From: Actinomycetota bacterium
Lineage (GTDB): Bacteria; Actinomycetota; Actinomycetes; S36-B12; UBA10799
Length of the DNA stretch: 33,258 nucleotides
Direction of reading: 5' to 3'
NCBI GenBank assembly: GCA_030837445.1
Contig: JAUPKM010000007.1
Coordinates: 1-33,258 of the forward strand
Shown here: piece by piece, positions 15,696 to 22,835 of the stretch
Numbering within the stretch: the first letter of the stretch is position 1
How the letters are laid out: every line of letters starts with the position of its first letter
The notes under the pieces: model-generated
Databases searched by the model: none
The model's input: the letters and a program-made list of their open reading frames with translations, nothing else
Told to the model about the DNA's origin: nothing
Position numbers and translations under genes: made by a program

Positions 15696-16403
15696 ATGAC
15701 ACTTGAACTCTATGACCAGGACCCCGGCACGGTGCTCGCGATCGTCGCCCACCCCGATGACCTGGAATATGGTGCGGCCGCCGCGGTCTCGATGTGGACA
15801 ACCGCGGGCAACCGGGTGGACTACCTACTTGTCACCAGGGGGGAGGCCGGGATTGACACTCTGGCACCGGTCGAATCTGCTCGTGTCCGAGAGCTCGAGC
15901 AACGGGCGAGTGCGGCGATCGTTGGCGTCACCGACGTCGAGTTCCTGGACTACCCGGACGGGGTCGTGGAGTACGGCACCGGACTCCGACGGGAGTTGGC
16001 AGCGGCCATCCGCCGCTACCGGCCCGACACATTGCTCTTGTTCAACCATCGAGACTCCTGGGGGTTCCCGGGCAGTCGGAACACTGCCGATCATCGCCAT
16101 GTCGGCCAGGCTGCGCTCGACGCGGCATCCGATGCGGGTAACCGCTGGATCTTCACCGACCTCGGACTTCCGCCACATGCCGTGGCCAGGTGTTTGGTCG
16201 CTGGCTCCCCGCTGGCCGCCCACGCTGTCGATGTCAGCGGGCAGTTGGATGTCGCCGTGGCATCGTTGCGCGCTCATGGCTCCTACCTGGAGGCATTGGG
16301 CGACCATCCGATGGCAGATCCCGAATTCGTCCGGGCATACTGCGAGCAGGCTGGTGTCCGAGCGGGCGTGGCCGCGGCGGTGCCGGTAGAACTGTTCGGA
16401 TAG
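15696..16403 (+). CDS. PIG-L family deacetylase
   Basis: A 235-residue zinc-dependent N-deacetylase of the GlcNAc-PI de-N-acetylase (PIG-L) family. The metal-binding A-H19-P-D-D22-L-E motif is near the N-terminus. The later N-H-R-D and A-D-H133-R-H135-V-G segments supply the other expected ligand and catalytic histidines. Actinobacterial members include MshB and Mca of mycothiol metabolism and enzymes acting on sugar or antibiotic intermediates. This one is shorter than MshB/Mca (about 290 residues) and its substrate is not evident. The ATG at 15696 lies only 10 nt after the upstream stop, so it may be read from the same transcript as the unknown pair. Confidence 0.85.
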   Translation: MTLELYDQDPGTVLAIVAHPDDLEYGAAAAVSMWTTAGNRVDYLLVTRGEAGIDTLAPVESARVRELEQRASAAIVGVTDVEFLDYPDGVVEYGTGLRRELAAAIRRYRPDTLLLFNHRDSWGFPGSRNTADHRHVGQAALDAASDAGNRWIFTDLGLPPHAVARCLVAGSPLAAHAVDVSGQLDVAVASLRAHGSYLEALGDHPMADPEFVRAYCEQAGVRAGVAAAVPVELFG

Positions 16404-16459
16404 AACACGGAAGGTCACAACGGCCCGACGCAGGCGGGCGAGGGGCGGTCGAGGTCGAG

Positions 16460-16903
16460 ATGAACGATCGGAGTGCAGCCGAAATTGTGGCGGAGTACGC
16501 GCTGGCGCCGCACCCGGAGGGCGGCTGGTTCCGCGAGACTTTCCGTGCGTCGGCATCCCTCGGTGAACGTCCGGCGAGCACCTCAATCCTGTTTCTGCTG
16601 GGAGCCGGTGAGAACAGCCACTGGCACCGGGTGGATGCGGACGAGCACTGGCTGTTCCACGCCGGCGATCCGCTGGCCCTGCAGATAGTCACCGCTGACG
16701 GCGGAATCGACGCGCTGATCGGCAATGACCCAGGTCTATCCCCGCAGGCGGTTGTGCCCGCTGGCGCCTGGCAGGCGGCAAGGTCCACAGGCAGGTGGAG
16801 CCTGGTCGGCTGCGTCGTGGCGCCGGGGTTCGATTTCGCTGGCTTCGAGTTGGCGGAGCCCGGCTGGCAGCCAAGCGTGCTGCGCGACCTGCCCGAAGGC
16901 TGA
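16460..16903 (+). CDS. Cupin superfamily (DUF985) protein
   Basis: A 147-residue single beta-barrel protein. The start A-L-A-P-H-P-E-G-G-W-F-R-E-T-F-R is the unmistakable DUF985/Cupin_5 signature, followed by T-S-I-L-F-L-L, then N-S-H-W-H-R-V-D-A-D-E-H-W, the cupin metal/ligand motif. V-V-P-A-G-A-W-Q-A-A and C-V-V-A-P-G-F-D-F-A-G-F-E complete the barrel. Related plant and bacterial proteins bind small ligands; the biochemical role is unknown. The ATG at 16460 is preceded by GAGGTCGAG, a weak ribosome site. It may be co-transcribed with the PIG-L gene 56 nt upstream. Confidence 0.87.
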   Translation: MNDRSAAEIVAEYALAPHPEGGWFRETFRASASLGERPASTSILFLLGAGENSHWHRVDADEHWLFHAGDPLALQIVTADGGIDALIGNDPGLSPQAVVPAGAWQAARSTGRWSLVGCVVAPGFDFAGFELAEPGWQPSVLRDLPEG

Positions 16904-17179
16904 CCGGCCTAGGCGTCAGAAGACCTCGAGGAACAGCCAAGGTTCGTTGACGCCCGGGGTGATCTGCCTCACCCGTCAGGCATGAATCATCCACAGCTAC
17001 GGCTGGCGGAGTTGTGAGGCGGGTGAATCCCCACCTACCGTCATAGACAGATCCAGCGGTGACCGATCCAGATGGCACCGCATGGGCCGGGCGTAAACCG
17101 CCCAGTGTTCGCCCCTGAGACCACCCTGCGCCGTGCCTTTAGCGGTCGTGTGCGAGGGGACCAACGACAAAGGATTCTC
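16904..17179 (+). promoter_or_regulatory. Long non-coding stretch before the rpf-like gene, with alternative stems
   Basis: A 276-nt gap with no convincing coding sequence. GCCTCAC (16966-16972) pairs with GTGAGGC (17014-17020), while the overlapping TCACCCG (16969-16975) pairs with CGGGTGA (17020-17026). The two 7-bp stems exclude each other. Further on are GGGCG/CGCCC (17089-17093/17099-17103) and GTCGT/ACGAC (17145-17149/17164-17168), the latter just before the AAAGGA ribosome site. GGGTGAATCC (17021-17030) recalls a conserved block of ydaO (c-di-AMP) riboswitches, known before rpf genes in actinobacteria, but other ydaO blocks are not clearly present. The transcription start is not known, so whether all of this is in the mRNA is open. 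Confidence 0.35.
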
Positions 17180-17992
17180 GTGCGTAAAGCATTGATCGGT
17201 ACCTCTACCCTGCTCGCCTCCGGTGCGCTCGCGGTCGGCCTCGCAGCCGCACCGGCGACCGCCGCCCCGGTGGTGTCCGCAACCGGAGCGACGACGGCGT
17301 CGGCCGCTGTCAGTGCGGCCAGTTTCACGCCGCGTCAGTCGGCCAACCGGGCGGCCCTGGTGGCGAAGCGCGCCGCTGCGGCGCGCGCCGCTGCGCACCA
17401 GCGCTGGATCCAGGCACGCAACGCCTACCTGCAGGCTGGCTGGACCGTTGGCGCCCTCAAGGTGAAGCTCGGTGCCGCCACGACCGACGAAGAGCGGGCG
17501 GCGCTGTACGCCGAACTCACCGACGCCCGCAAGGCCCACGTCGCCAGCTTGAAGGTCTTCAACGAGGCCAGCCGGGCCCGTACCCGTGCGATCAACGCCG
17601 CCACCAAGGCTGCCGCTGACGCCTGGCGCGCTGAGAAGGCCGCGCGGAACGCCGAACGTCTGGCCGCGTTGGCCCGTTCGGTCGGGATCAGCCCCGCAAC
17701 CATTTCGGCGTACGGCCTGTCGGAGGGCGACATCTCCAGGATCCTTGAGGCCGCCAACTGGGCCAACACACCGAAGGCCCTGTCAGTTGTGGCCTGCGAG
17801 TCCGGTGGCAACTACGGAATCAACACCGGCAACGGCTACTACGGTGCCTGGCAGTTCGCCTACGGCAGCTGGCTCGGAGCCGGTGGCGGCCGCTGGGCCG
17901 GTACCGCCGATCAGGCGCCGAAGTGGGCGCAGGATCTGGTGGCGTACAACTACTACCAGAGCGCCGGCTGGGGTCCCTGGGCCTGCGCCTGA
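17180..17992 (+). CDS. Resuscitation-promoting-factor (Rpf) / transglycosylase-like secreted protein
   Basis: A 270-residue secreted cell-wall enzyme. Residues 1-30 form a Sec signal peptide ending A-T-A-A-P. About 50-185 is an Ala/Arg-rich, probably helical or coiled-coil segment. About 200-270 is the Rpf domain: V-A-C-E207-S-G-G-N-Y-G-I-N-T-G-N-G-Y-Y-G, then W-Q-F-A-Y-G-S-W, ending G-W-G-P-W-A-C. E207 is the lysozyme-like catalytic Glu, and the flanking cysteines probably form the family disulphide. The domain cleaves peptidoglycan glycan chains and helps dormant cells resume growth. No LysM, G5 or DUF348 domain is present, unlike RpfB. The GTG at 17180 follows an AAAGGA site; it starts exactly at the signal peptide. 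Confidence 0.9.
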   Translation: MRKALIGTSTLLASGALAVGLAAAPATAAPVVSATGATTASAAVSAASFTPRQSANRAALVAKRAAAARAAAHQRWIQARNAYLQAGWTVGALKVKLGAATTDEERAALYAELTDARKAHVASLKVFNEASRARTRAINAATKAAADAWRAEKAARNAERLAALARSVGISPATISAYGLSEGDISRILEAANWANTPKALSVVACESGGNYGINTGNGYYGAWQFAYGSWLGAGGGRWAGTADQAPKWAQDLVAYNYYQSAGWGPWACA

Positions 17993-18012
17993 GGCCAGCA
18001 GCACAGCCTCCA

Positions 18013-18060
18013 CACGTAGTTCGGCCCGCAACCCAACTGGGTTGCGGGCCGAACTACGTG
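18013..18060. terminator. Strong bidirectional hairpin between convergent genes
   Basis: Two 23-nt arms (18013-18035 and 18038-18060) are perfectly complementary across a 2-nt centre. The stem begins CACGTAGTTCGG. It lies 20 nt after the rpf-like stop and 9 nt before the end of the convergent DUF1707 gene, so it can stop transcription from both sides. There is no T-run, in line with GC-rich terminators of actinobacteria. Confidence 0.85.
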
Positions 18061-18069
18061 GGACCCCGG

Positions 18070-18528
18070 TCAGCGTTGGTCGTTCCCGGAGTCGATGATG
18101 GTGCGCATCAGTATCACTGCCCCCCAGGGGACGATCACCCAGAGCGGCCAGAAGCCCTGCCATTGGATGGGATCGCTGGTCAAGATGCCGACCAGCCAGA
18201 TCGCAATCATGAACACAGACACCCCGAGCCAGGACAACCACATCGCCCGCATCCCCGAGCCAGCGTTTGCCTGCAGGTCGGTTGGCGTCTGGTGCGAGAC
18301 CGCCGGAGGTCCAGGTGGTGGCGGCGGCGTGGCCGGCAGGTCGGACGTCAGTCGCGTCAATTCGGCCATGGTCACCGCCGCATAGGCCGCCGACATCCGT
18401 TGGTCGTGCTCGCTGGCGTTGATGCGACCGTCGCCCAATGCCTTGTTGAGAATGAGCACAGTGGCCTCGCGGTCGCTGTCGCTCGCCCTGATGCCACCGG
18501 ATCCCGATGGCTGGGAGGAATCACTCAC
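18070..18528 (-). CDS. DUF1707 domain membrane protein
   Basis: A 152-residue protein. The N-terminal DUF1707 (SHOCT-like) domain at about 12-62 reads I-R-A-S-D-S-D-R-E, then L-G-D-G-R-I-N-A-S-E-H-D-Q-R, ending L-T-S-D-L-P. A proline-rich linker follows (about 65-85). Two transmembrane helices lie at about 95-115 and 125-143, and the C-terminus is charged. DUF1707 is a small actinobacterial domain of unknown role often attached to membrane helices. The GTG start follows a GAGAGGGG ribosome site. The gene lies 34 nt downstream of glgP on the same strand? No: glgP ends at 18563 in the same direction, so it may be read through from glgP. Confidence 0.87.
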   Translation of the reverse strand: MSDSSQPSGSGGIRASDSDREATVLILNKALGDGRINASEHDQRMSAAYAAVTMAELTRLTSDLPATPPPPPGPPAVSHQTPTDLQANAGSGMRAMWLSWLGVSVFMIAIWLVGILTSDPIQWQGFWPLWVIVPWGAVILMRTIIDSGNDQR

Positions 18529-18562
18529 TGCCGTCCCCTCTCGTGGCTAGCGGGCTTCCGCC

Positions 18563-21016
18563 CTAGCCTTCTGTCGCGTGCCAGATACGTTCAAGATAGT
18601 CCCGGATGGCACGGTCCGAGGAGAAGTACCCGGATCTCGCCACGTTCAGAATTGCCTTCCGGTTCCAGTCGTCCTGATCCTGGTAGTTGATATCGACGAG
18701 GTCCTGGGTATCGATATAGGCCCGGTAGTCGGCCAGCACCAGGAATGGATCGCTCTCCATCAGGTGGTCGATCACCGCATGTCCGGCCTCGGTTGCGCCG
18801 TTCAACAGTGCACCGCCGGAGAGTGCATCGATGGCGCGGTGCAGTTCGGGATCCATCTCGTAGTAGTTGCGCGGGCGATAACCGGCGGCCTGCACCTTGC
18901 TCGCCTGCTCCTCCGTCAGGCCGAAGAGGAAGAAGTTCTCCGGCTCGACCAACTCCCGAATCTCAACATTCGCGCCGTCCAGCGTGCCGATGGTCAGCGC
19001 GCCGTTGAGTGCGAACTTCATATTTCCGGTGCCAGAGGCCTCCTTGCCCGCCATCGAAATCTGCTCGCTGAGTTCGGCGGCCGGCACGATCGACTGGGCC
19101 AGCACCACGTTGTAGTTGGCCGGGAATGCGATTCGGAGCCGGCCTGCCACATCTGGGTCTTCATCAATGGCGCGAGCGACCGCAAGGATCAGTTCGATGG
19201 TCTGTTTCGCCATCACGTATCCGGGTGCGGCCTTGGCGCCGAACAGGATGGTCCGAGGAACCACGTTGGCGTTCGGGTCCGACTTGATTCGTTGGTAAAG
19301 CGTGACGGTGTGCAGCAGTTTCAGCACCTGTCGCTTGTACTCGTGAAGTCGCTTCACCATCACGTCGAACATGGTCGCGGGATCCACCGATAGGCCATCC
19401 CGCTCGTTCAACAGGTTCGACAGTCGCGCCTTGTTGACTTGCTTGATCTCTGCGAACTGCGCGCGGAAGGCGGCATCGTCGGCGAGCGGTTCAAGTTCCC
19501 TGAGTCGCTCGAGGTCGATCTCCCAACCAGGTCCGATTGCTTCGGTGATCAGGGCCGACAGGCCGGGGTTGGCCACCCGCAGGAACCGGCGCGGGGTGAT
19601 GCCGTTGGTGACGTTCGTGAACTTCTCCGGCGTCATGGTCGAGAAGTCGACCAGGACCTTGTCGCGCAGCAACTGCGAGTGCAATTCGGCGACGCCGTTC
19701 ACCCGACTGCTGCCGACCACCGCAAGGTGCGCCATTCTGACGCCGCGGTGGGGGTGTTCGGAGATGATCGACATCCGTTCCACAATCCCGTCGTCACCGG
19801 GGAAGGTGGCGCGCACCTCGGCGAGGAAGCGGGAATTGATCTCGTAGATGATCTCCATGTGCCGGGGCAGCAGCCGTGACATCAGTTCCACCGGCCAGAC
19901 TTCGAGGGCCTCCGGCATCAGGGTGTGACAGGTGTAGGCGAACGACTTGTTGACTATCGCCCAGGCGACGTCCCACTCCAGTTGTTCCTCGTCGACCAGG
20001 ATGCGCATCAGTTCCGGGATACCGATCACCGGGTGGGTGTCGTTCAACTGGAAGATGACGCGTTCGGACAGCCGGGTCAGTGGGAAGCCGGCCGGCAGCG
20101 TCTGGTCCAGGAAGTCCCGGATCGAGGCGGCGGTGAAGAAGTACTGCTGGGATAGCCGCAGTTCCTTACCCTGTGGAGTGGAATCCTCCGGGTAGAGGAC
20201 CTTCGACAGGTTCGATGCCCGTACCTGTTGACCGACGGCATTCTCGTAGTCGCCAGCGTTGAAGATCTCCAGATTGAACTCATCCGGCGACTCCGCCGAC
20301 CATAGCCGCAGGGTGTTGACGACACCGTTGCGGAAGCCGGGCACGAGGTAGTTGTAGGGCACGGCGATGACGGTCCGATCTGGAATCCACTCCGTCCGCA
20401 ACTGTCCGAGCGCGTCCACGTGGTTCTCAGTGTGGCCACCGAACCCGATGGTCTGCGTCATGTGAGTGTGCGGGAATTCCCACGGATTTCCGCCGGCGAG
20501 CCACTTATCGGGCATCTCCACCTGCCGACCGTCGACGAACGCCTGCCGGAAGATGCCGTACTCATAGCGGATGCCATAGCCGACCGCCGGGATCCCCAAG
20601 GTGGCCAGCGAATCGATGTAGCAGGCGGCCAGCCTACCGAGGCCGCCGTTGCCGAGCCCGGGTTCGGGTTCGACCGCGACAAGGTCGTCGAGATCCAGTC
20701 CGAGTGAGGCGAGGGCCTCCCGCATCGGGCCTTCCAGGTCATCGGCCAGCATGCTGTTGAGGAGTTGCGGTCCCAATAGATATTCGGCACTGAGGTAGGC
20801 CACAACCTTCGGGCCCTTCTGTAGTTGCCTGCGCAACCGCTCCAACCAGTTGTCCATCAGCAGGCTGCGCACGGTGATGCCCAACGCCTGGTAGAGGTCG
20901 TTCTCGGTGGCCCGGTCGATCGAGACCCCTTGGTGCATGCGCAGGTTCTTCACGAACTCGTCCGCCAGATATGCCGGGTCGTGCTCAATATCGGCGGGGA
21001 CTGGATCGAGCGTCAC
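18563..21016 (-). CDS. glgP: Glycogen/starch/alpha-glucan phosphorylase
   Basis: An 817-residue cytosolic enzyme that removes terminal glucose from alpha-1,4-glucans as glucose-1-phosphate. Signatures include E-Y-L-L-G-P-Q-L-L-N, then G-N-G-G-L-G-R-L-A-A-C-Y-I-D-S-L and G-Y-G-I-R-Y-E-Y-G-I-F. The pyridoxal-phosphate lysine is K667 in E-A-S-G-T-G-N-M-K-F. The length fits the classical GT35 phosphorylases (about 800-840). No Ser14-type regulatory extension is seen. The GTG at 21016 is chosen because GAGAGGA lies 5 nt before it; an ATG at 21076 would add 20 unconserved residues. Other glycogen genes are not nearby. Confidence 0.93.
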   Translation of the reverse strand: MTLDPVPADIEHDPAYLADEFVKNLRMHQGVSIDRATENDLYQALGITVRSLLMDNWLERLRRQLQKGPKVVAYLSAEYLLGPQLLNSMLADDLEGPMREALASLGLDLDDLVAVEPEPGLGNGGLGRLAACYIDSLATLGIPAVGYGIRYEYGIFRQAFVDGRQVEMPDKWLAGGNPWEFPHTHMTQTIGFGGHTENHVDALGQLRTEWIPDRTVIAVPYNYLVPGFRNGVVNTLRLWSAESPDEFNLEIFNAGDYENAVGQQVRASNLSKVLYPEDSTPQGKELRLSQQYFFTAASIRDFLDQTLPAGFPLTRLSERVIFQLNDTHPVIGIPELMRILVDEEQLEWDVAWAIVNKSFAYTCHTLMPEALEVWPVELMSRLLPRHMEIIYEINSRFLAEVRATFPGDDGIVERMSIISEHPHRGVRMAHLAVVGSSRVNGVAELHSQLLRDKVLVDFSTMTPEKFTNVTNGITPRRFLRVANPGLSALITEAIGPGWEIDLERLRELEPLADDAAFRAQFAEIKQVNKARLSNLLNERDGLSVDPATMFDVMVKRLHEYKRQVLKLLHTVTLYQRIKSDPNANVVPRTILFGAKAAPGYVMAKQTIELILAVARAIDEDPDVAGRLRIAFPANYNVVLAQSIVPAAELSEQISMAGKEASGTGNMKFALNGALTIGTLDGANVEIRELVEPENFFLFGLTEEQASKVQAAGYRPRNYYEMDPELHRAIDALSGGALLNGATEAGHAVIDHLMESDPFLVLADYRAYIDTQDLVDINYQDQDDWNRKAILNVARSGYFSSDRAIRDYLERIWHATEG

Positions 21017-21237
21017 GGGTGTCCTCTCGTGGTGGCGACCGGATGATGGCCCGTCAGTCGCCTCATGCGCGGCCAACGGTCGGGGCGTCGATAGTGCTGG
21101 GCAATGCTCGGCAGCCTAGTCCGTGACCGGCGAGTAGGCCCGACGAACGCATCGGACCGGGAAGGGGCGGCCGTCAGCGCTCTGTCGGGCCCGGTGGATC
21201 CACCATTCTGTCGGAACAGTGCGCGATACTGACGGCT

Positions 21238-22140
21238 ATGTTCGGCACCGACGATCTTCGCGCTTTCGCAGTGCCGGTGGACGGTCGTCCGCATCGGCTG
21301 AGCGTCGGAACGCGCCCAGTTGCGCCGGAGTGCTGGCTGCTGCCCGGATCAGACCGGGAGGCCCAGCTGGCGATCAAAAGGCGACTGTTGGCCGAACGGC
21401 GCACCGACGTCCTCGCCGCGCTGCCAGGTTCGGAGGCTGCCTGCCTGGAGGTGTACGAGCTGGTATCGGCGGCGGTCGAGTGGCGTGGTCAGCGACTGCA
21501 GACGGTCGGCCAGTCAGCTACCGCCCGAGCCGAGCAGGCGCTCGCCTTGGCATCGCTGCAGGTCCAGGAGGACCTGTGCATCATGGCCCCGAGGGCGGGG
21601 GAATGGTTGTTGGTCGCGGCGTCGCTGAGTTTCCCGTCCCGCTGGCGCTTGGCCGACAAATTGGGAGCGTCGCTCGATGGGATCCATGCGCCCGTGCCTG
21701 GCTACCCCGACAGGCTCTCGCGTGCGACCGGAGACCTGTTCGGACGGCTGGCTGACCGTGCCCGCGAGGCCGCCGGGTCGGGCTCCGGAGACGGATCCGG
21801 CACGGAAGTGCTGGGGCGATTCAACTGGACCTTGACCACCGAGGAGGACCTCTACACTCCGGAACCGCCGCCCCGGCAAGTCGTTCTGGCCGTCGCTGAG
21901 GTCCCCGATCGGGTCTGGCTCCGAGTTGAACGGCAAACGCTGCGCTGTCTGCCGGGGTCCGGTGCCGTGCTGTTCACGATCCGGACCTTTCTGACCCCAC
22001 TGGGCGAGCTGGATGCCGTCGAACGGGTCGCGCTGGCCGGTTCCCTTCGTGGTGTCTCCGACGAACTGATCCGCTACCGGGGCTGGGTCGGATACGTTGG
22101 AGCTGTGGTCGAGTGGTTAAGCGGCGGGGAGGTGCACTGA
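21238..22140 (+). CDS. DUF3445 / haem-dependent oxidative N-demethylase-like protein
   Basis: A 300-residue protein. The core reads L-Q-V-Q-E-D-L-C-I-M-A-P, then S-L-S-F-P-S-R-W-R-L, L-D-G-I-H-A-P-V-P-G-Y, R-F-N-W-T-L and finally L-R-V-E-R-Q-T-L-R-C-L-P, S-G-A-V-L-F-T-I-R-T-F. These are the conserved blocks of DUF3445, whose studied members are haem-dependent oxidative N-demethylase alpha subunits acting on dimethylamine. Family membership is clear; the reaction here is not, and no partner subunits are adjacent. The start has GATACT 7 nt upstream and no Shine-Dalgarno. It is divergent from glgP, with 221 nt between the starts. Confidence 0.82.
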   Translation: MFGTDDLRAFAVPVDGRPHRLSVGTRPVAPECWLLPGSDREAQLAIKRRLLAERRTDVLAALPGSEAACLEVYELVSAAVEWRGQRLQTVGQSATARAEQALALASLQVQEDLCIMAPRAGEWLLVAASLSFPSRWRLADKLGASLDGIHAPVPGYPDRLSRATGDLFGRLADRAREAAGSGSGDGSGTEVLGRFNWTLTTEEDLYTPEPPPRQVVLAVAEVPDRVWLRVERQTLRCLPGSGAVLFTIRTFLTPLGELDAVERVALAGSLRGVSDELIRYRGWVGYVGAVVEWLSGGEVH

Positions 22141-22188
22141 GGTGGTTGTGACCTGTGGTGCCTCTGGTGCTGGTGGGGCGGCTGTGAC

Positions 22189-22194
22189 TATAAT
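22189..22194 (+). promoter_or_regulatory. Consensus -10 box TATAAT before the DUF3145 gene
   Basis: A perfect TATAAT, unusual in such GC-rich DNA, about 63 nt before the ATG. The -35 region is not recognisable. The mRNA would carry a leader of roughly 57 nt with a clear ribosome site. Confidence 0.6.
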
Positions 22195-22257
22195 CCTCGG
22201 CAGAACGGACCTCGTAGGAGCGCAGGGGAAGGCGACTTCTGACCGAGGAGGACGAAC

Positions 22258-22785
22258 ATGTCCGATGTAGTGCCCAGAACGGCCCGTGGGGTCGTATTCG
22301 TGCATGCCTGCTCCAAGGCGCTGTCAGCGCACGTGGGGTGGGCCCTGGAGCGTGTCCTCGGCCGCCCGGTGCCGCTCGAGTTCACAGCTCAACCGGCACT
22401 GCACGGCAGCCTGCGGGCGGAAGCTGCCTGGACAGGTCCGGCTGGCACTGGTGCGCGGATCACCAGCGAACTCCGCGGGTTCCCGGGACTGAGGTTCGAA
22501 GTCACCGAAGATGCCTCACCCGGCACCGATGGCGAGCGATATTCGTGCACCCCTGATCTGGGTATCTTCAGGGCCACGGTGGCCACCAACGGTGACATCA
22601 TGGTCGGCGAGGAGCAACTGCGTGCGATGCTCGCTCGGTCGGCGGCTGCCAGCATCCTCGGCGACGAGTTCGATATGGAGCGCGAACTGGAACTGCTGAT
22701 GGGTCGGCCCTGGGATGACGAGTTGGAGCCCTTCCGTCACGCCGGCGATGGCGCCCCGGTGCGCTGGCTGAACCAGGTCGGCTGA
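22258..22785 (+). CDS. DUF3145 family protein
   Basis: A 175-residue cytosolic protein conserved across actinobacteria and of unknown function. Recognisable blocks are A-R-G-V-V-F-V-H-A-C-S-K-A-L, H-V-G-W-A-L-E-R-V-L-G, the middle E-L-R-G-F-P-G-L-R-F-E-V-T-E, then Y-S-C-T-P-D-L-G-I-F and the acidic end W-D-D-E-L-E-P-F-R-H-A. GAGGAGG lies 6-7 nt before the ATG and a TATAAT box about 63 nt upstream, so expression may be high. It is convergent with aceE, with 50 nt between the stops. Confidence 0.88.
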   Translation: MSDVVPRTARGVVFVHACSKALSAHVGWALERVLGRPVPLEFTAQPALHGSLRAEAAWTGPAGTGARITSELRGFPGLRFEVTEDASPGTDGERYSCTPDLGIFRATVATNGDIMVGEEQLRAMLARSAAASILGDEFDMERELELLMGRPWDDELEPFRHAGDGAPVRWLNQVG

Positions 22786-22835
22786 GTCCAGCCGGCCCGC
22801 CAACCAGCTTTGCGCTGCGCGGCTCTGCCGGTCGG

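Noticed and set aside
16904..17179. A full ydaO (c-di-AMP) riboswitch
   Set aside because: Only one block (GGGTGAATCC) is convincing; the 5' and 3' conserved blocks are missing, so it is reported only as a possible regulatory leader.
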